From positions 62,001-126,000 of the forward strand of contig NZ_JABTCG010000003.1 in assembly GCF_014610845.1 (NCBI RefSeq): a stretch of 64,000 bases of DNA. Direction: 5' to 3'. This document shows positions 39,165 through 47,454 of this stretch, one piece after another; the first letter of the stretch is position 1; each line of letters begins with the position of its first letter. A model generated the notes under the pieces. The model had not been told where the DNA came from. It searched no databases and worked only from the letters and a program-made list of their open reading frames with translations. The position numbers and the translations under genes were made by a program. Origin of the DNA: Maribacter arenosus. GTDB lineage: Bacteria > Bacteroidota > Bacteroidia > Flavobacteriales > Flavobacteriaceae.

Positions 39165-39677
39165 TCATATTCCATCGATTTGTTCCCTTAAGGATTTCAA
39201 AGCCAAATGCATCCGCTTTTCTATGGCCTTGATACTAACCCCTTCCATTTCGGCTATTTCAGCATATTTTTTACCATCGATCCTGTTTAATAAAAATGTG
39301 GTTCGCTGGTTTTCGGGCAGCGCTTGCAAGGCATTGTCCAATTTTAGTTTAAACTCATTTTCCTCCATGACATATTCTGGGGTCTCATGATTGGTCGTAG
39401 TTACCCTATCGGCATATTTTAAACGTACCTTCTCAGCCTTTAATACATTCAGGTAAAGGTTATTGGCTATGGTATAAACATAAGCTTTGGCCTTAGCCGG
39501 GGTCACCTTGGCACAGTTCTCCCAAAGTCGTGCAAAAGCTTCCTGTACAGCGTCATAGGCTTTTTCTTCATTACCGTACTTATAATATATGTAGTTAAAA
39601 ACCGTTTTGGAATTAGCCCTGAAGAGTGTACTGTATACCTCTTCATCACATACGTTATCCTTGGTGTCCGTGTTCAA
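39165..39677 (-). CDS. ECF RNA polymerase sigma factor
   Basis: 170 residues of the sigma-70 ECF class. Region 2 is seen in VYSTLFRANSKTVFNYIYYK and AYDAVQEAFARLWENC. Region 4 is LQALPENQRTTFLLNRIDGK followed by the helix-turn-helix KYAEIAEMEGVSIKAIEKRM. It is the transcription activator of a FecIR-type system whose anti-sigma and receptor follow. No ATG fits; the first codon is TTG at 39675-39677, supported by a -7 box 17 nt upstream and an in-frame stop further up. Confidence 0.9.
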   Translation of the reverse strand: MNTDTKDNVCDEEVYSTLFRANSKTVFNYIYYKYGNEEKAYDAVQEAFARLWENCAKVTPAKAKAYVYTIANNLYLNVLKAEKVRLKYADRVTTTNHETPEYVMEENEFKLKLDNALQALPENQRTTFLLNRIDGKKYAEIAEMEGVSIKAIEKRMHLALKSLREQIDGI

Positions 39678-39693
39678 TTCGTTGGTTTTGTAC

Positions 39694-39701
39694 CAAAGAT
39701 A
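39694..39701 (-). promoter_or_regulatory. -7 box of the ECF sigma gene
   Basis: On the minus strand this reads TATCTTTG, a perfect TAnnTTTG match. The implied transcript begins about 12 nt before the TTG start codon at 39677. It lies in the 107-nt divergent region shared with the lipoprotein gene at 39785. Confidence 0.5.
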
Positions 39702-39784
39702 TTTGAAAAAAATGAAATATTAGGGTAGGGTATTTTTAAAGTGGGTTGTTTCATAGTCATACGAACAAAAAATACCAAATCGTT

Positions 39785-41548
39785 ATGAAAAAGTTTTTTA
39801 GTTACGCATTTTACACAAGCCTACTGGTAATAGCGTTGAGTTTTACGTCTTGTCAGGATGAATTTGAACCGTTACCGGAGGAAGGTGTCCAGGCAGAAGC
39901 GATTGCAGCGAGTTCCACAACTGCAAAATTAATCGAGGATACATGTTCCAATGATGGCTCTTTTGACAATATTGTGGACGAGTCGAGCTGTTTCAATATT
40001 AATTTTCCATACCGGGTCAAGGCCAACGGAGTCGATTTAACCATTAATTCTATCGATGACCTAGATTCCATTGAGGAGATTTTTGATGCCCTTGAGGAAG
40101 ATGAGGACATAATTGATATCATATTTCCTATTACCATCACCTTGGCGGATTATGCCGAGATTACCATAAACGGTATCGAAGATCTAAGGGAACTTGCCAA
40201 AGAATGTAGGGAAGGTGGCGATGATGACGACATTGAATGTATTGATTTTGTGTATCCGATCACCTTGTACACTTTTGATCTCAACAATGAGGAAACAGGA
40301 AATTTCACAGTAGAAAGTGATAAGAATCTAAGACGTTTCTTTGCCGGATTGGATCAAAATGATTTGATCGGTATTGATTTTCCTATTACGTTAAAACTTT
40401 ATGATGGTACTGAGGTGGTAGTGAATACTAACGCCGAATTGGCCAATGCCATTGAAAATGCAAAGGAATTATGTGATGAGGATGATGACAATGACCATAA
40501 TGACGATGATTTTACGCAAGAAGATTTAGCGGATTATTTGGTATCGTGCCCTTGGTTGGTCAAAGAGGTAAAGAGAAACGATCAATTACAAACAGACCAA
40601 TACTTCGACTATGTAATGAATTTTAAAGAGGATGGTAATGTAACTGTAAATGATAGGGAAGGAAACAGCATGACAGGTATATGGAGTATCAGGGAGACAG
40701 ATTTCGCCCTACTTCTCAAATTGGAGTTTGAAACACTGGTCGATTTTAATCTAGAATGGTTTATATATGAGCAGGGTGAAGGTACGATCAAATTACACGT
40801 AAGTGACGGCAATAGGATAATCATGAAAAAAGGTTGTGACATCATCAACGATGATCCAACTACCTTACGTGAAGCACTAAAAGAGTGCGGCTGGATAATT
40901 AAAAAGGTATTCTATGATGGCCAAGAAGTAAAAAGACTATTAGGTTTTGAGTTCAATTTCGAGGCTGAAGGTGTTGTTACTTTAAGCAATGGGGATCTAG
41001 TTTCCCAAGGAAGTTGGGAGATAACGGTTAATGAACAAGGACGTTTGGTAATGGCGATTACAATGGGTGAAGAACCCGGAGTTAGTTTCGAATGGCCTTT
41101 AAGTGAACTTAGAAATGAGCGATTGAAGTTTGAGATTCCCGGTACCGATTATATGTTGATTCTTGAAAGGAATTGTGATAATGATGATAACGATGAAGAT
41201 GTAACTTGGATCAGGGGATTATTCAATGACACCGATTGGGAATTGGCTTTGTTCTCTCAAAATGAAGACCCCCTTACCGAGGCTTATGCCGATTATACCT
41301 ATAGATTTGGTATGGATGGTACTATCACGGTACTCGATATGGTTATGACCGAAATCAGTGCAGGCAACTGGTATGTGTATCGAAATAGCGATGGTAAATT
41401 GGAGATGATCATTCGTTTTGGATCTGATAGTAACTTCTATCCGTTAGGCAATGATTACAAGATCCTAGAAATAGAAGAAAACCGATTGGAGCTAAAGCAC
41501 GAGAATGACTATGATGGATATGACCATCTCGTTTTCGAAAAGAAATAA
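39785..41548 (+). CDS. Acidic multi-repeat lipoprotein with lipocalin-like repeats
   Basis: 587 residues from the ATG at 39785 (an upstream in-frame start at 39746 does not fit a signal peptide). Lipobox SFTSC with C23, then QDEFE, an acidic stretch that in Bacteroidota favours surface export. Four repeats of about 45 residues follow with a FPI/FPY core: INFPYRVKANGVDLTIN, IIFPITITLADYAEITIN, DFVYPITLYTFDLNN, IDFPITLKLYDGTEVVVN. An Asp-rich linker (DEDDDNDHNDDD) leads to three lipocalin-like repeats, each starting near a tryptophan (CPWLVKEV, CGWIIKKV, TDWELALF). Divergent from the ECF sigma gene. Ligand unknown. Confidence 0.8.
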   Translation: MKKFFSYAFYTSLLVIALSFTSCQDEFEPLPEEGVQAEAIAASSTTAKLIEDTCSNDGSFDNIVDESSCFNINFPYRVKANGVDLTINSIDDLDSIEEIFDALEEDEDIIDIIFPITITLADYAEITINGIEDLRELAKECREGGDDDDIECIDFVYPITLYTFDLNNEETGNFTVESDKNLRRFFAGLDQNDLIGIDFPITLKLYDGTEVVVNTNAELANAIENAKELCDEDDDNDHNDDDFTQEDLADYLVSCPWLVKEVKRNDQLQTDQYFDYVMNFKEDGNVTVNDREGNSMTGIWSIRETDFALLLKLEFETLVDFNLEWFIYEQGEGTIKLHVSDGNRIIMKKGCDIINDDPTTLREALKECGWIIKKVFYDGQEVKRLLGFEFNFEAEGVVTLSNGDLVSQGSWEITVNEQGRLVMAITMGEEPGVSFEWPLSELRNERLKFEIPGTDYMLILERNCDNDDNDEDVTWIRGLFNDTDWELALFSQNEDPLTEAYADYTYRFGMDGTITVLDMVMTEISAGNWYVYRNSDGKLEMIIRFGSDSNFYPLGNDYKILEIEENRLELKHENDYDGYDHLVFEKK

Positions 41549-41556
41549 ATTTATGA

Positions 41557-41591
41557 TAACCCCGATGACTTTGCGCATCGGGGTTACTTTG
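41557..41591 (+). terminator. Terminator after the multi-repeat lipoprotein
   Basis: TAACCCCGATG (41557-41567) and CATCGGGGTTA (41576-41586) form a perfect 11-bp stem with an 8-nt loop, followed by the T-rich CTTTGTT. The next gene starts 30 nt later. Confidence 0.8.
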
Positions 41592-41620
41592 TTAACATAA
41601 CCCCAAAAACCTACTTACCT

Positions 41621-42073
41621 ATGAAACGAAGAATAATTTGTATGGCAATTGCCTTGCTTAGTATAGGACTGATCAGTTCTTGCAGTGAGGATGAAGTAAA
41701 AGTGGACGAAGAAATCACAGCGGCCGATATGGCAAGCATAAAAGCCACGGTTGAATCTGGTGATTGGAGCATCAGCAAATATTCTGATGATGATATTGAT
41801 GAAACCAGTAACTATGTTGGTTTCAGTTTTAGGTTCAATTCCGATGGTACGCTTGGGGCAACTGATGGGAATACTTCAGTGTCGGGAGCGTGGTCAATGA
41901 CCACATCGGAGGCCGATGAACTCGATTTCAATATATTTTTCACGGCCCCTGATATATTTGAAGAACTTGCCGATGATTGGGAAGTCTTGAAATATTCAAG
42001 CTCTAAAATCGAACTGATCGACATAAGTGATGATGAAAGTTCAACCGACTATTTGACCTTTGAAAAAAAATAA
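41621..42073 (+). CDS. Small lipoprotein with one lipocalin-like domain
   Basis: 150 residues. Lipobox GLISSC, then SEDEVKVDEE, a strongly acidic start that suggests transport to the cell surface. The domain runs from WSISKYSDDD through YVGFSFRFNSDGTLGATDG and VSGAWSMTTSEADELDFN to DYLTFEKK. It matches the third repeat of the preceding protein in layout, including the shared ending LVFEKK/LTFEKK, so the two probably arose by duplication. Function unknown; binding of a small ligand or a polysaccharide is plausible for this fold. Confidence 0.8.
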   Translation: MKRRIICMAIALLSIGLISSCSEDEVKVDEEITAADMASIKATVESGDWSISKYSDDDIDETSNYVGFSFRFNSDGTLGATDGNTSVSGAWSMTTSEADELDFNIFFTAPDIFEELADDWEVLKYSSSKIELIDISDDESSTDYLTFEKK

Positions 42074-42097
42074 ACCTTATTTGCCCCACATTTTTTT

Positions 42098-42129
42098 GAA
42101 AGGCATCCATTTTAAATGGGTGCCTTTTT
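42098..42129 (+). terminator. Terminator after the small lipoprotein
   Basis: AAAGGCA-t-CCATTT (42099-42112) and AAATGG-g-TGCCTTT (42114-42127) with one internal mismatch and a terminal T-run. The loop is short, so the inner pairs may be partly open. Confidence 0.75.
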
Positions 42130-42206
42130 AAATTTTAGACCAAAAGGATTAGGTTTTCCTTGTTCGATAAAATACTGAACAATCCACGATTCTTATTAAC
42201 ACTCCC

Positions 42207-42237
42207 TTGCCTATGGGCACTATATTTCTTTACTTTG
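42207..42237 (+). promoter_or_regulatory. Candidate ffh promoter
   Basis: TTG at 42207-42209 and TTACTTTG at 42230-42237 are separated by 20 nt. The -7 box differs from TAnnTTTG at one position. The ffh start lies 27 nt downstream. Confidence 0.4.
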
Positions 42238-42263
42238 CAAACCTCCGCTAATAAGGAAAGAAT

Positions 42264-43601
42264 ATGTTTGATAATTTAAGTGAAAAGCTGGATAAAGCGC
42301 TACACGTCCTTAAAGGACATGGGCAGATTACCGAAATAAATGTGGCAGAGACCACCAAGGAAGTCCGAAGGGCTTTATTGGATGCCGATGTCAACTTTAA
42401 GATAGCCAAAGAATTCACCAATAGGGTGAAGGAAAAAGCATTGGGCCAAAATGTATTGACCACTTTACAACCTGGCCAATTAATGGTCAAGATCGTAAAG
42501 GATGAACTGACCCAGCTTATGGGTGGCGAAACTGAGGGTATAGATTTGTCAGGTTCCCCTTCGATTATCCTAATGTCTGGTTTACAGGGTTCAGGTAAAA
42601 CCACCTTCTCAGGAAAGTTGGCTAATTATCTTAAGACCAAGAAAAACAAAAAGCCATTGTTGGTAGCGTGCGATGTTTACCGCCCCGCGGCAATAGACCA
42701 GTTGCATGTAGTTGGGGATCAAATTGGTATTGAGGTATTTTCAGATCGGGAGAATAATGATCCGATAGCTATTGCCCAAGCAGGTGTTGCCCATGCAAAA
42801 GCCAATGGCCATAATGTGGTTATCATTGATACCGCCGGTCGTTTGGCAGTCGATGAGAGGATGATGAACGAGATATCGAATATCCGTAACGCCATAAAAC
42901 CACAGGAAACACTTTTCGTAGTAGATTCCATGACAGGCCAGGATGCGGTTAATACGGCCAAGGCTTTTAATGATGTTCTGAATTTTGATGGGGTCATCTT
43001 GACCAAATTGGATGGTGATACCCGGGGGGGTGCTGCAATATCCATTAAATCGGTAGTCGATAAACCCATTAAGTTCATCGGTACGGGTGAAAAGATGGAG
43101 GCCATAGATGTATTCCATCCCTCGAGAATGGCGGATCGAATATTGGGTATGGGCGATGTGATCTCCTTGGTCGAAAGGGCACAAGAGCAGTTCGATGAAG
43201 AGGAAGCACGAAAGATTCAAAAGAAAATCGCCAAGAATAAATTCGGTTTTGATGATTTCCTGAGCCAGATCCAACAGATCAAGAAAATGGGGAATATCAA
43301 GGATCTAATGGGTATGATTCCCGGTGCGGGAAAGGCGTTGAAAGGATTGGATATAGATGATGACGCCTTTAAACATATTGAGGCGATAATTCATTCGATG
43401 ACCCCAGACGAACGATCTACGCCCTCAAAATTGAATGCCAGTCGTAAAAAACGAATTGCAAAAGGAAGTGGTCGGGATGTACAGGAAATCAATCAGCTAT
43501 TAAAGCAGTTCGACCAAATGAGCAAAATGATGAAAATGATGCAAGGTGGTGGCGGTAAAAAGATGATGCAGATGATGGGGGGAGGCTTGGGCCGAAAGTA
43601 A
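42264..43601 (+). CDS. ffh: Signal recognition particle protein Ffh
   Basis: 445 residues. Ffh binds 4.5S RNA and hydrophobic signal sequences and delivers ribosomes to FtsY and SecY. The N domain is followed by the GTPase domain with GLQGSGKTT, DVYRPAAIDQLHV, DTAGRLAVDERMM and TKLDGDTRGGAA. The methionine-rich M domain includes MIPGAGKALKGLDIDDD and ends MSKMMKMMQGGGGKKMMQMM. Full length. A heptad-type inverted-repeat arm begins 6 nt after its stop. Confidence 0.97.
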   Translation: MFDNLSEKLDKALHVLKGHGQITEINVAETTKEVRRALLDADVNFKIAKEFTNRVKEKALGQNVLTTLQPGQLMVKIVKDELTQLMGGETEGIDLSGSPSIILMSGLQGSGKTTFSGKLANYLKTKKNKKPLLVACDVYRPAAIDQLHVVGDQIGIEVFSDRENNDPIAIAQAGVAHAKANGHNVVIIDTAGRLAVDERMMNEISNIRNAIKPQETLFVVDSMTGQDAVNTAKAFNDVLNFDGVILTKLDGDTRGGAAISIKSVVDKPIKFIGTGEKMEAIDVFHPSRMADRILGMGDVISLVERAQEQFDEEEARKIQKKIAKNKFGFDDFLSQIQQIKKMGNIKDLMGMIPGAGKALKGLDIDDDAFKHIEAIIHSMTPDERSTPSKLNASRKKRIAKGSGRDVQEINQLLKQFDQMSKMMKMMQGGGGKKMMQMMGGGLGRK

Positions 43602-43604
43602 ATA

Positions 43605-43625
43605 GTAGGCAGTTGCAGTTAGCAG
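43605..43625 (+). repeat. Left inverted-repeat arm of the four-helix-bundle locus
   Basis: GGCAGTTGCAGT (43608-43619) is the exact complement of ACTGCAACTGCC at 44061-44072, a 12-bp perfect inverted repeat. The whole arm reads as GT-starting units of about 7 nt: GTAGGCA, GTTGCA, GTTAGCA, GCGGCA. Confidence 0.65.
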
Positions 43626-43654
43626 CGGCAATTACGTCTTTTAAATGGTCATAA

Positions 43655-44026
43655 ATGAGTTTTAAAACGCTTGAAGGTTATAAAAAAGGTTTTGATTTAG
43701 CTATGGATGTTTATCAAGTATCAAAAAGCTTTCCTAAAGAAGAGACCTTTTCGTTGACCGATCAGATCAGACGATCCTCTAGGTCGGTTTGCGCCAATAT
43801 TTCAGAGGCTTATAGAAAACGAAGATATGTTAAGAATTGGATCAGATAGTTGACCGATTCCGATGGTGAAAATTCAGAGACGCAAGTTTGGCTAGATTTT
43901 GCTAAAGCGTGCAATTATATTAGTGATGATCACTTTAATCAACTAACTGAACGTAGTGAAGAAGTTGGAAGATTATTAAATTATATGATAAATAACCCGG
44001 GCAAATTTGAAGTCAAGGAGAATTAA
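43655..44026 (+). pseudogene. Four-helix-bundle protein (S23/IVS family), interrupted by a stop codon
   Basis: The frame from 43655 to the TAA at 44024-44026 encodes a 123-residue protein with one internal TAG at 43847-43849 (codon 65). Before the stop are MSFKTLEGYKKGFDLAMDVY, LTDQIRRSSRSVCANISEAY and RRYVKNWI. After it the same frame continues with LTDSDGENSETQVWLDFAKA, CNYISDDHFNQLTERSEEVG and a final GKFEVKEN. This is the full family pattern. Relatives are encoded in the intervening sequences of some 23S rRNA genes. A single AAG-to-TAG change would explain the break. The gene is flanked by inverted repeats (43605-43625 and 44053-44084). Confidence 0.85.
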
Positions 44027-44052
44027 TGTTACAGGAAACTGTAAACATATAT

Positions 44053-44084
44053 AACTGTAGACTGCAACTGCCAACTGAATACTT
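44053..44084 (+). repeat. Right inverted-repeat arm of the four-helix-bundle locus
   Basis: Its complement reads as GT-starting units: GTATTCA, GTTGGCA, GTTGCA, GTCTACA. The core ACTGCAACTGCC (44061-44072) pairs with 43608-43619. It ends 6 nt before the folD start codon. Confidence 0.65.
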
Positions 44085-44089
44085 TTTAA

Positions 44090-44974
44090 ATGACAATTCT
44101 AGACGGAAAAAAGATTTCGAATCAAATAAAAGAGGAAATTGCTGCTGAGGTGGCCAAAATGAAAGAAAACGGGGAGAAAGTCCCTCATCTGGCCGCAATT
44201 ATCGTTGGGAATGACGGGGCCAGTTTAACCTATGTGGGTAGCAAGGTACGTTCATGCAAGCGGGTAGGTTTTGAATCGACCTTAGTACAAATGCCAAGTA
44301 CAACTTCAGAAATCGAGTTGTTGAGAAAGATAGAACAGTTGAACCAAAATGATGATATCGATGGTTTTATTGTACAGCTTCCTTTACCCGATCAAATCGA
44401 TACCCAAAAGGTTATTATGGCTGTTGATCCCGACAAGGATGTCGATGGTTTCCACCCAACCAATTTTGGTAAAATGGCCTTAGACATGAGTACCTTCATT
44501 CCTGCCACGCCTTTTGGTATTTTGGAATTGATCGAACGCTATGGCGTAGAGACACAGGGCAAACATACGGTGGTTATCGGTAGAAGCCATATCGTTGGTC
44601 GCCCCATGAGTATATTGATGGGACGAAAGGGATTCCCGGGAAACTCGACCGTAACATTGACACATAGTAGAACAAAGAATATAACTCAAATAACTTCCCA
44701 GGCAGATATTATTATCTCAGCTTTAGGGGTGCCCAATTTCCTTAAAGCTGAAATGGTCAAAGACGATGTTGTCGTTATAGACGTCGGTATTACGCGTGTT
44801 CCAGATGATACCAAGGAAAAAGGATATTATATAACCGGGGATGTAGATTTTGAGAATGTAAGTAAAAAAGCATCATTTATAACCCCTGTTCCTGGTGGGG
44901 TTGGTCCCATGACCATTGCCATGCTGCTCAAGAATACCTTATTAGCCCGAGAAAGGCATAGAGGTAGAAAGTAA
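44090..44974 (+). CDS. folD: Bifunctional methylenetetrahydrofolate dehydrogenase / cyclohydrolase
   Basis: 294 residues. FolD oxidises 5,10-methylene-THF with NADP and hydrolyses the product to 10-formyl-THF, feeding purine and formyl-Met synthesis. The substrate-site YVGSKVRSCKRVGFES contains the catalytic lysine region; VQLPLPDQID, KDVDGFHPTN, VVIGRSHIVGRPMSILM for NADP, and the C-terminal PVPGGVGPMTIAMLL are intact. The start is just downstream of the heptad-type repeat arm. Confidence 0.97.
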   Translation: MTILDGKKISNQIKEEIAAEVAKMKENGEKVPHLAAIIVGNDGASLTYVGSKVRSCKRVGFESTLVQMPSTTSEIELLRKIEQLNQNDDIDGFIVQLPLPDQIDTQKVIMAVDPDKDVDGFHPTNFGKMALDMSTFIPATPFGILELIERYGVETQGKHTVVIGRSHIVGRPMSILMGRKGFPGNSTVTLTHSRTKNITQITSQADIIISALGVPNFLKAEMVKDDVVVIDVGITRVPDDTKEKGYYITGDVDFENVSKKASFITPVPGGVGPMTIAMLLKNTLLARERHRGRK

Positions 44975-44989
44975 AGGGATTCCCTTTTT
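44973..44989 (+). terminator. Short terminator at the folD stop
   Basis: AAAGGG (44973-44978), loop ATT and CCCTTT (44982-44987) followed by T's. The stem overlaps the last two bases of the folD stop codon, so it is modest and could be read through. Confidence 0.5.
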
Positions 44990-45083
44990 AAAAAAGCCTT
45001 TTATTTGGAGTCTAAGGATTATTTTATCTAACATGACTCTTATTTTATAGTCGAATTCTAAAACTATTTCAAGCTAAAACAAT

Positions 45084-47129
45084 ATGAAAAAAACGGTAGT
45101 ATTAAAATCTACTTTGGCCATGGTTATTTTAATGGCAATTGGATGTAAAAACGATCAAAAAGAAAACATCGAAAATAAGGAATTAACATCAGGAATACTT
45201 ACGCAATATATGGATACCCTGGTGAATCCCGGAGATGACTTTTCAGCTTATGTAAATGGTACTTGGGTAAAGAATACGGAGATTCCTGCTGATAAGTCGT
45301 CTTATGGCGTGGCGTATATTATTTACGAAGAATCAGAGGATGCCGTGAAGAAAATTATCGAGGAATCTGCTTCTGGTGATTTTGCTGCGGGTTCAGATGA
45401 ACAAAAAGTGGGCGACCTGTTCCAATCCTATATGGATATGGAAAAAAGGAATGAATTGGGAGTTGCACCTTTGCAGCCTGAGTTGGCCAAAATTGATGCT
45501 ATTAGCAACTACGATGAATTGGCTACTTATTTTGGTTACGCCAACACGTATAGCATTAACAATCCAATGACCATGTTTATAAGTACAGATTTTAAAAACC
45601 CTGATGTATATGCGGTTTATGCCTATCAATCCGGATTGGGTTTGCCGGATCGGGAATATTACTTGAAAACAGACGACAGATCAAAAGAAATACAGTCCAA
45701 ATACGTAGAACACATAGAAAAAATGTTTGATTTGGCTAACATGTCGGAAGGGAGCAATGCTGCCAAGAAAATTATGGAGTTGGAAACTAAAATTGCATCC
45801 AAGCATTTAGAAAAGGAGAAAGCAAGAAATTGGGTAGAATTATATAATATGTTTCCAGTAGATACCCTTTCGAACATTATGCCCAATTTTAATTGGGATA
45901 ACTATTTGAAAGCATCCGGTTTGGAAAAGCTGGATAAATTATGTGTATTAACCTTGGATTATACTATAGCGCTGGATAAAATTATTGCGTCTACTGATTT
46001 AAGTACTTGGAAAACCTATCTAAAATGGAGTGTCTTGGATGCAAATGCTTCCAGGCTAAATGAAGTTTTGGACAATCAGAATTGGGAATTTTATAGCAAG
46101 GAACTTAGAGGGACACAGGAACAACGGCCACTATGGCGAAGAGGGGTTTCTGCTGTGAATGGTGCATTGGGCGAAGTTGTGGGTAAGGTGTACGTGAAAA
46201 AACATTTTTCACCAGAGGCCAAGGCCCATATGGAAATTTTAGTCGACAATCTATTAAAGGCCTATGAGGTAAGTATAAAGGATTTGGATTGGATGGGTAA
46301 GGATACCAAAAACGAAGCTTTGGATAAGTTAAGCAAGTTTACCCCAAAAATTGGGTATCCCGATAAATGGAAATCTTATGATATTGAAATAAAGGCGGAT
46401 GATTTATTTGGAAATTTAAAGAGATCTACCTTATTGGAGCATAATAGGGAACTGGCAAAATTAGGTCAGCCCATTGATAAGGATGAATGGGGAATGAATC
46501 CTCAAACCGTGAACGCTTACTACAACCCAACAATGAATGAAATAGTTTTTCCAGCGGCTATTTTACAACCGCCATTTTTTGATTTGAATGCGGAAGATGC
46601 CGTTAACTATGGTGCTATTGGGGCTATAATCGGCCATGAAATCGGACATGGTTTTGATAACAGAGGCAGTACTTTTGATGGTGATGGTGCCCTGCGCAAT
46701 TGGTGGACCGAAGCCGATAAAGAGGAGTTTGAAAAGCGCACCGAAGCACTGATCGAGCAGTATAATGGTTTTGAGGTACTACCTGATTTGAATATAAATG
46801 GGGAGTTTACCCTTGGAGAGAACATTGGTGATCTAGGCGGATTAAGTATTGCATTGAAAGCTTATAAAATGTCGTTGGAAGGTAAGGAGTCGCCTAAAAT
46901 CGATGGTTTTACAGGAGACCAAAGGGTATTTATCGGGTATGCCCAATCTTATAGGAACAAAGCTAGGGATGAATCGTTACGGGTTCAAATCAATACCGAT
47001 CCCCATTCCCCGGCCGACTTTAGGGTAAATGGAGTTGTACGGAATATTCCAGAATTCTATACGACTTTCAATGTAAAAGAAACCGATTCTTTGTATTTGG
47101 CACCTGAGGAAAGAGTGAAAATTTGGTAG
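45084..47129 (+). CDS. M13-family (neprilysin-like) metalloendopeptidase lipoprotein
   Basis: 681 residues. Signal with lipobox MAIGC followed by KNDQKEN. The zinc motif is HEIGH (H518-H522) within GHEIGHGFDNRGS, with the third ligand E579 in ENIGDLGGLS. The N-terminal M13 domain begins with NPGDDFSAYVNGTWVKNTE. The family cleaves short peptides outside the cytoplasm; as a lipoprotein it is anchored in the envelope. It is complete and has its own terminator. Confidence 0.94.
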   Translation: MKKTVVLKSTLAMVILMAIGCKNDQKENIENKELTSGILTQYMDTLVNPGDDFSAYVNGTWVKNTEIPADKSSYGVAYIIYEESEDAVKKIIEESASGDFAAGSDEQKVGDLFQSYMDMEKRNELGVAPLQPELAKIDAISNYDELATYFGYANTYSINNPMTMFISTDFKNPDVYAVYAYQSGLGLPDREYYLKTDDRSKEIQSKYVEHIEKMFDLANMSEGSNAAKKIMELETKIASKHLEKEKARNWVELYNMFPVDTLSNIMPNFNWDNYLKASGLEKLDKLCVLTLDYTIALDKIIASTDLSTWKTYLKWSVLDANASRLNEVLDNQNWEFYSKELRGTQEQRPLWRRGVSAVNGALGEVVGKVYVKKHFSPEAKAHMEILVDNLLKAYEVSIKDLDWMGKDTKNEALDKLSKFTPKIGYPDKWKSYDIEIKADDLFGNLKRSTLLEHNRELAKLGQPIDKDEWGMNPQTVNAYYNPTMNEIVFPAAILQPPFFDLNAEDAVNYGAIGAIIGHEIGHGFDNRGSTFDGDGALRNWWTEADKEEFEKRTEALIEQYNGFEVLPDLNINGEFTLGENIGDLGGLSIALKAYKMSLEGKESPKIDGFTGDQRVFIGYAQSYRNKARDESLRVQINTDPHSPADFRVNGVVRNIPEFYTTFNVKETDSLYLAPEERVKIW

Positions 47130-47153
47130 TCTCCAGAATAATAAAATGAATAT

Positions 47154-47177
47154 AAAGCCCTCTTTTTAGAGGGTTTT
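47154..47177. terminator. Terminator between the M13 peptidase and the small lipoprotein
   Basis: CCCTCT (47158-47163), a TTTT loop and AGAGGG (47168-47173), flanked by AAAG and TTTT, so it can work in both directions. The stop codon of the minus-strand small lipoprotein (47166-47168) lies inside the hairpin. Confidence 0.7.
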
Positions 47178-47312
47178 ATTATTTAGGTCAATCCCTGTTT
47201 GTGTGCTGTCATTGGGTGCAATAATATCAATGTCATTACTATCATCATAGTCACAACTGCCCATTGTTATCACGCTGGCCAACACCATTCCTATAAGTAC
47301 TATCTTTTTCAT
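47166..47312 (-). CDS. Small lipoprotein (48 residues), function unknown
   Basis: ATG at 47310-47312, stop TAA at 47166-47168. The protein begins MKKIVLIGMVLASVITMGSC (a full lipoprotein signal with the cysteine at 20) and continues DYDDSNDIDIIAPNDSTQTG. The mature peptide is only 29 residues, with an acidic start typical of Bacteroidota surface lipoproteins. No relatives were recognised. It is convergent with the M13 peptidase gene and shares its terminator. The complete lipobox and a Lys-Lys n-region argue against a chance frame. Confidence 0.6.
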   Translation of the reverse strand: MKKIVLIGMVLASVITMGSCDYDDSNDIDIIAPNDSTQTGIDLNNKTL

Positions 47313-47454
47313 TATCCGTAATTTGTACAGGTATCAATACCAAGTTGCTGCTATTTCATAACGTAATATTCAAAAAATTGTTATTTGAACGGCCCAGTTA
47401 AGTTTGATTGATTGGCTGTAAATCAGTACCTTTTGTTGAAAATCAATCTTCTAT

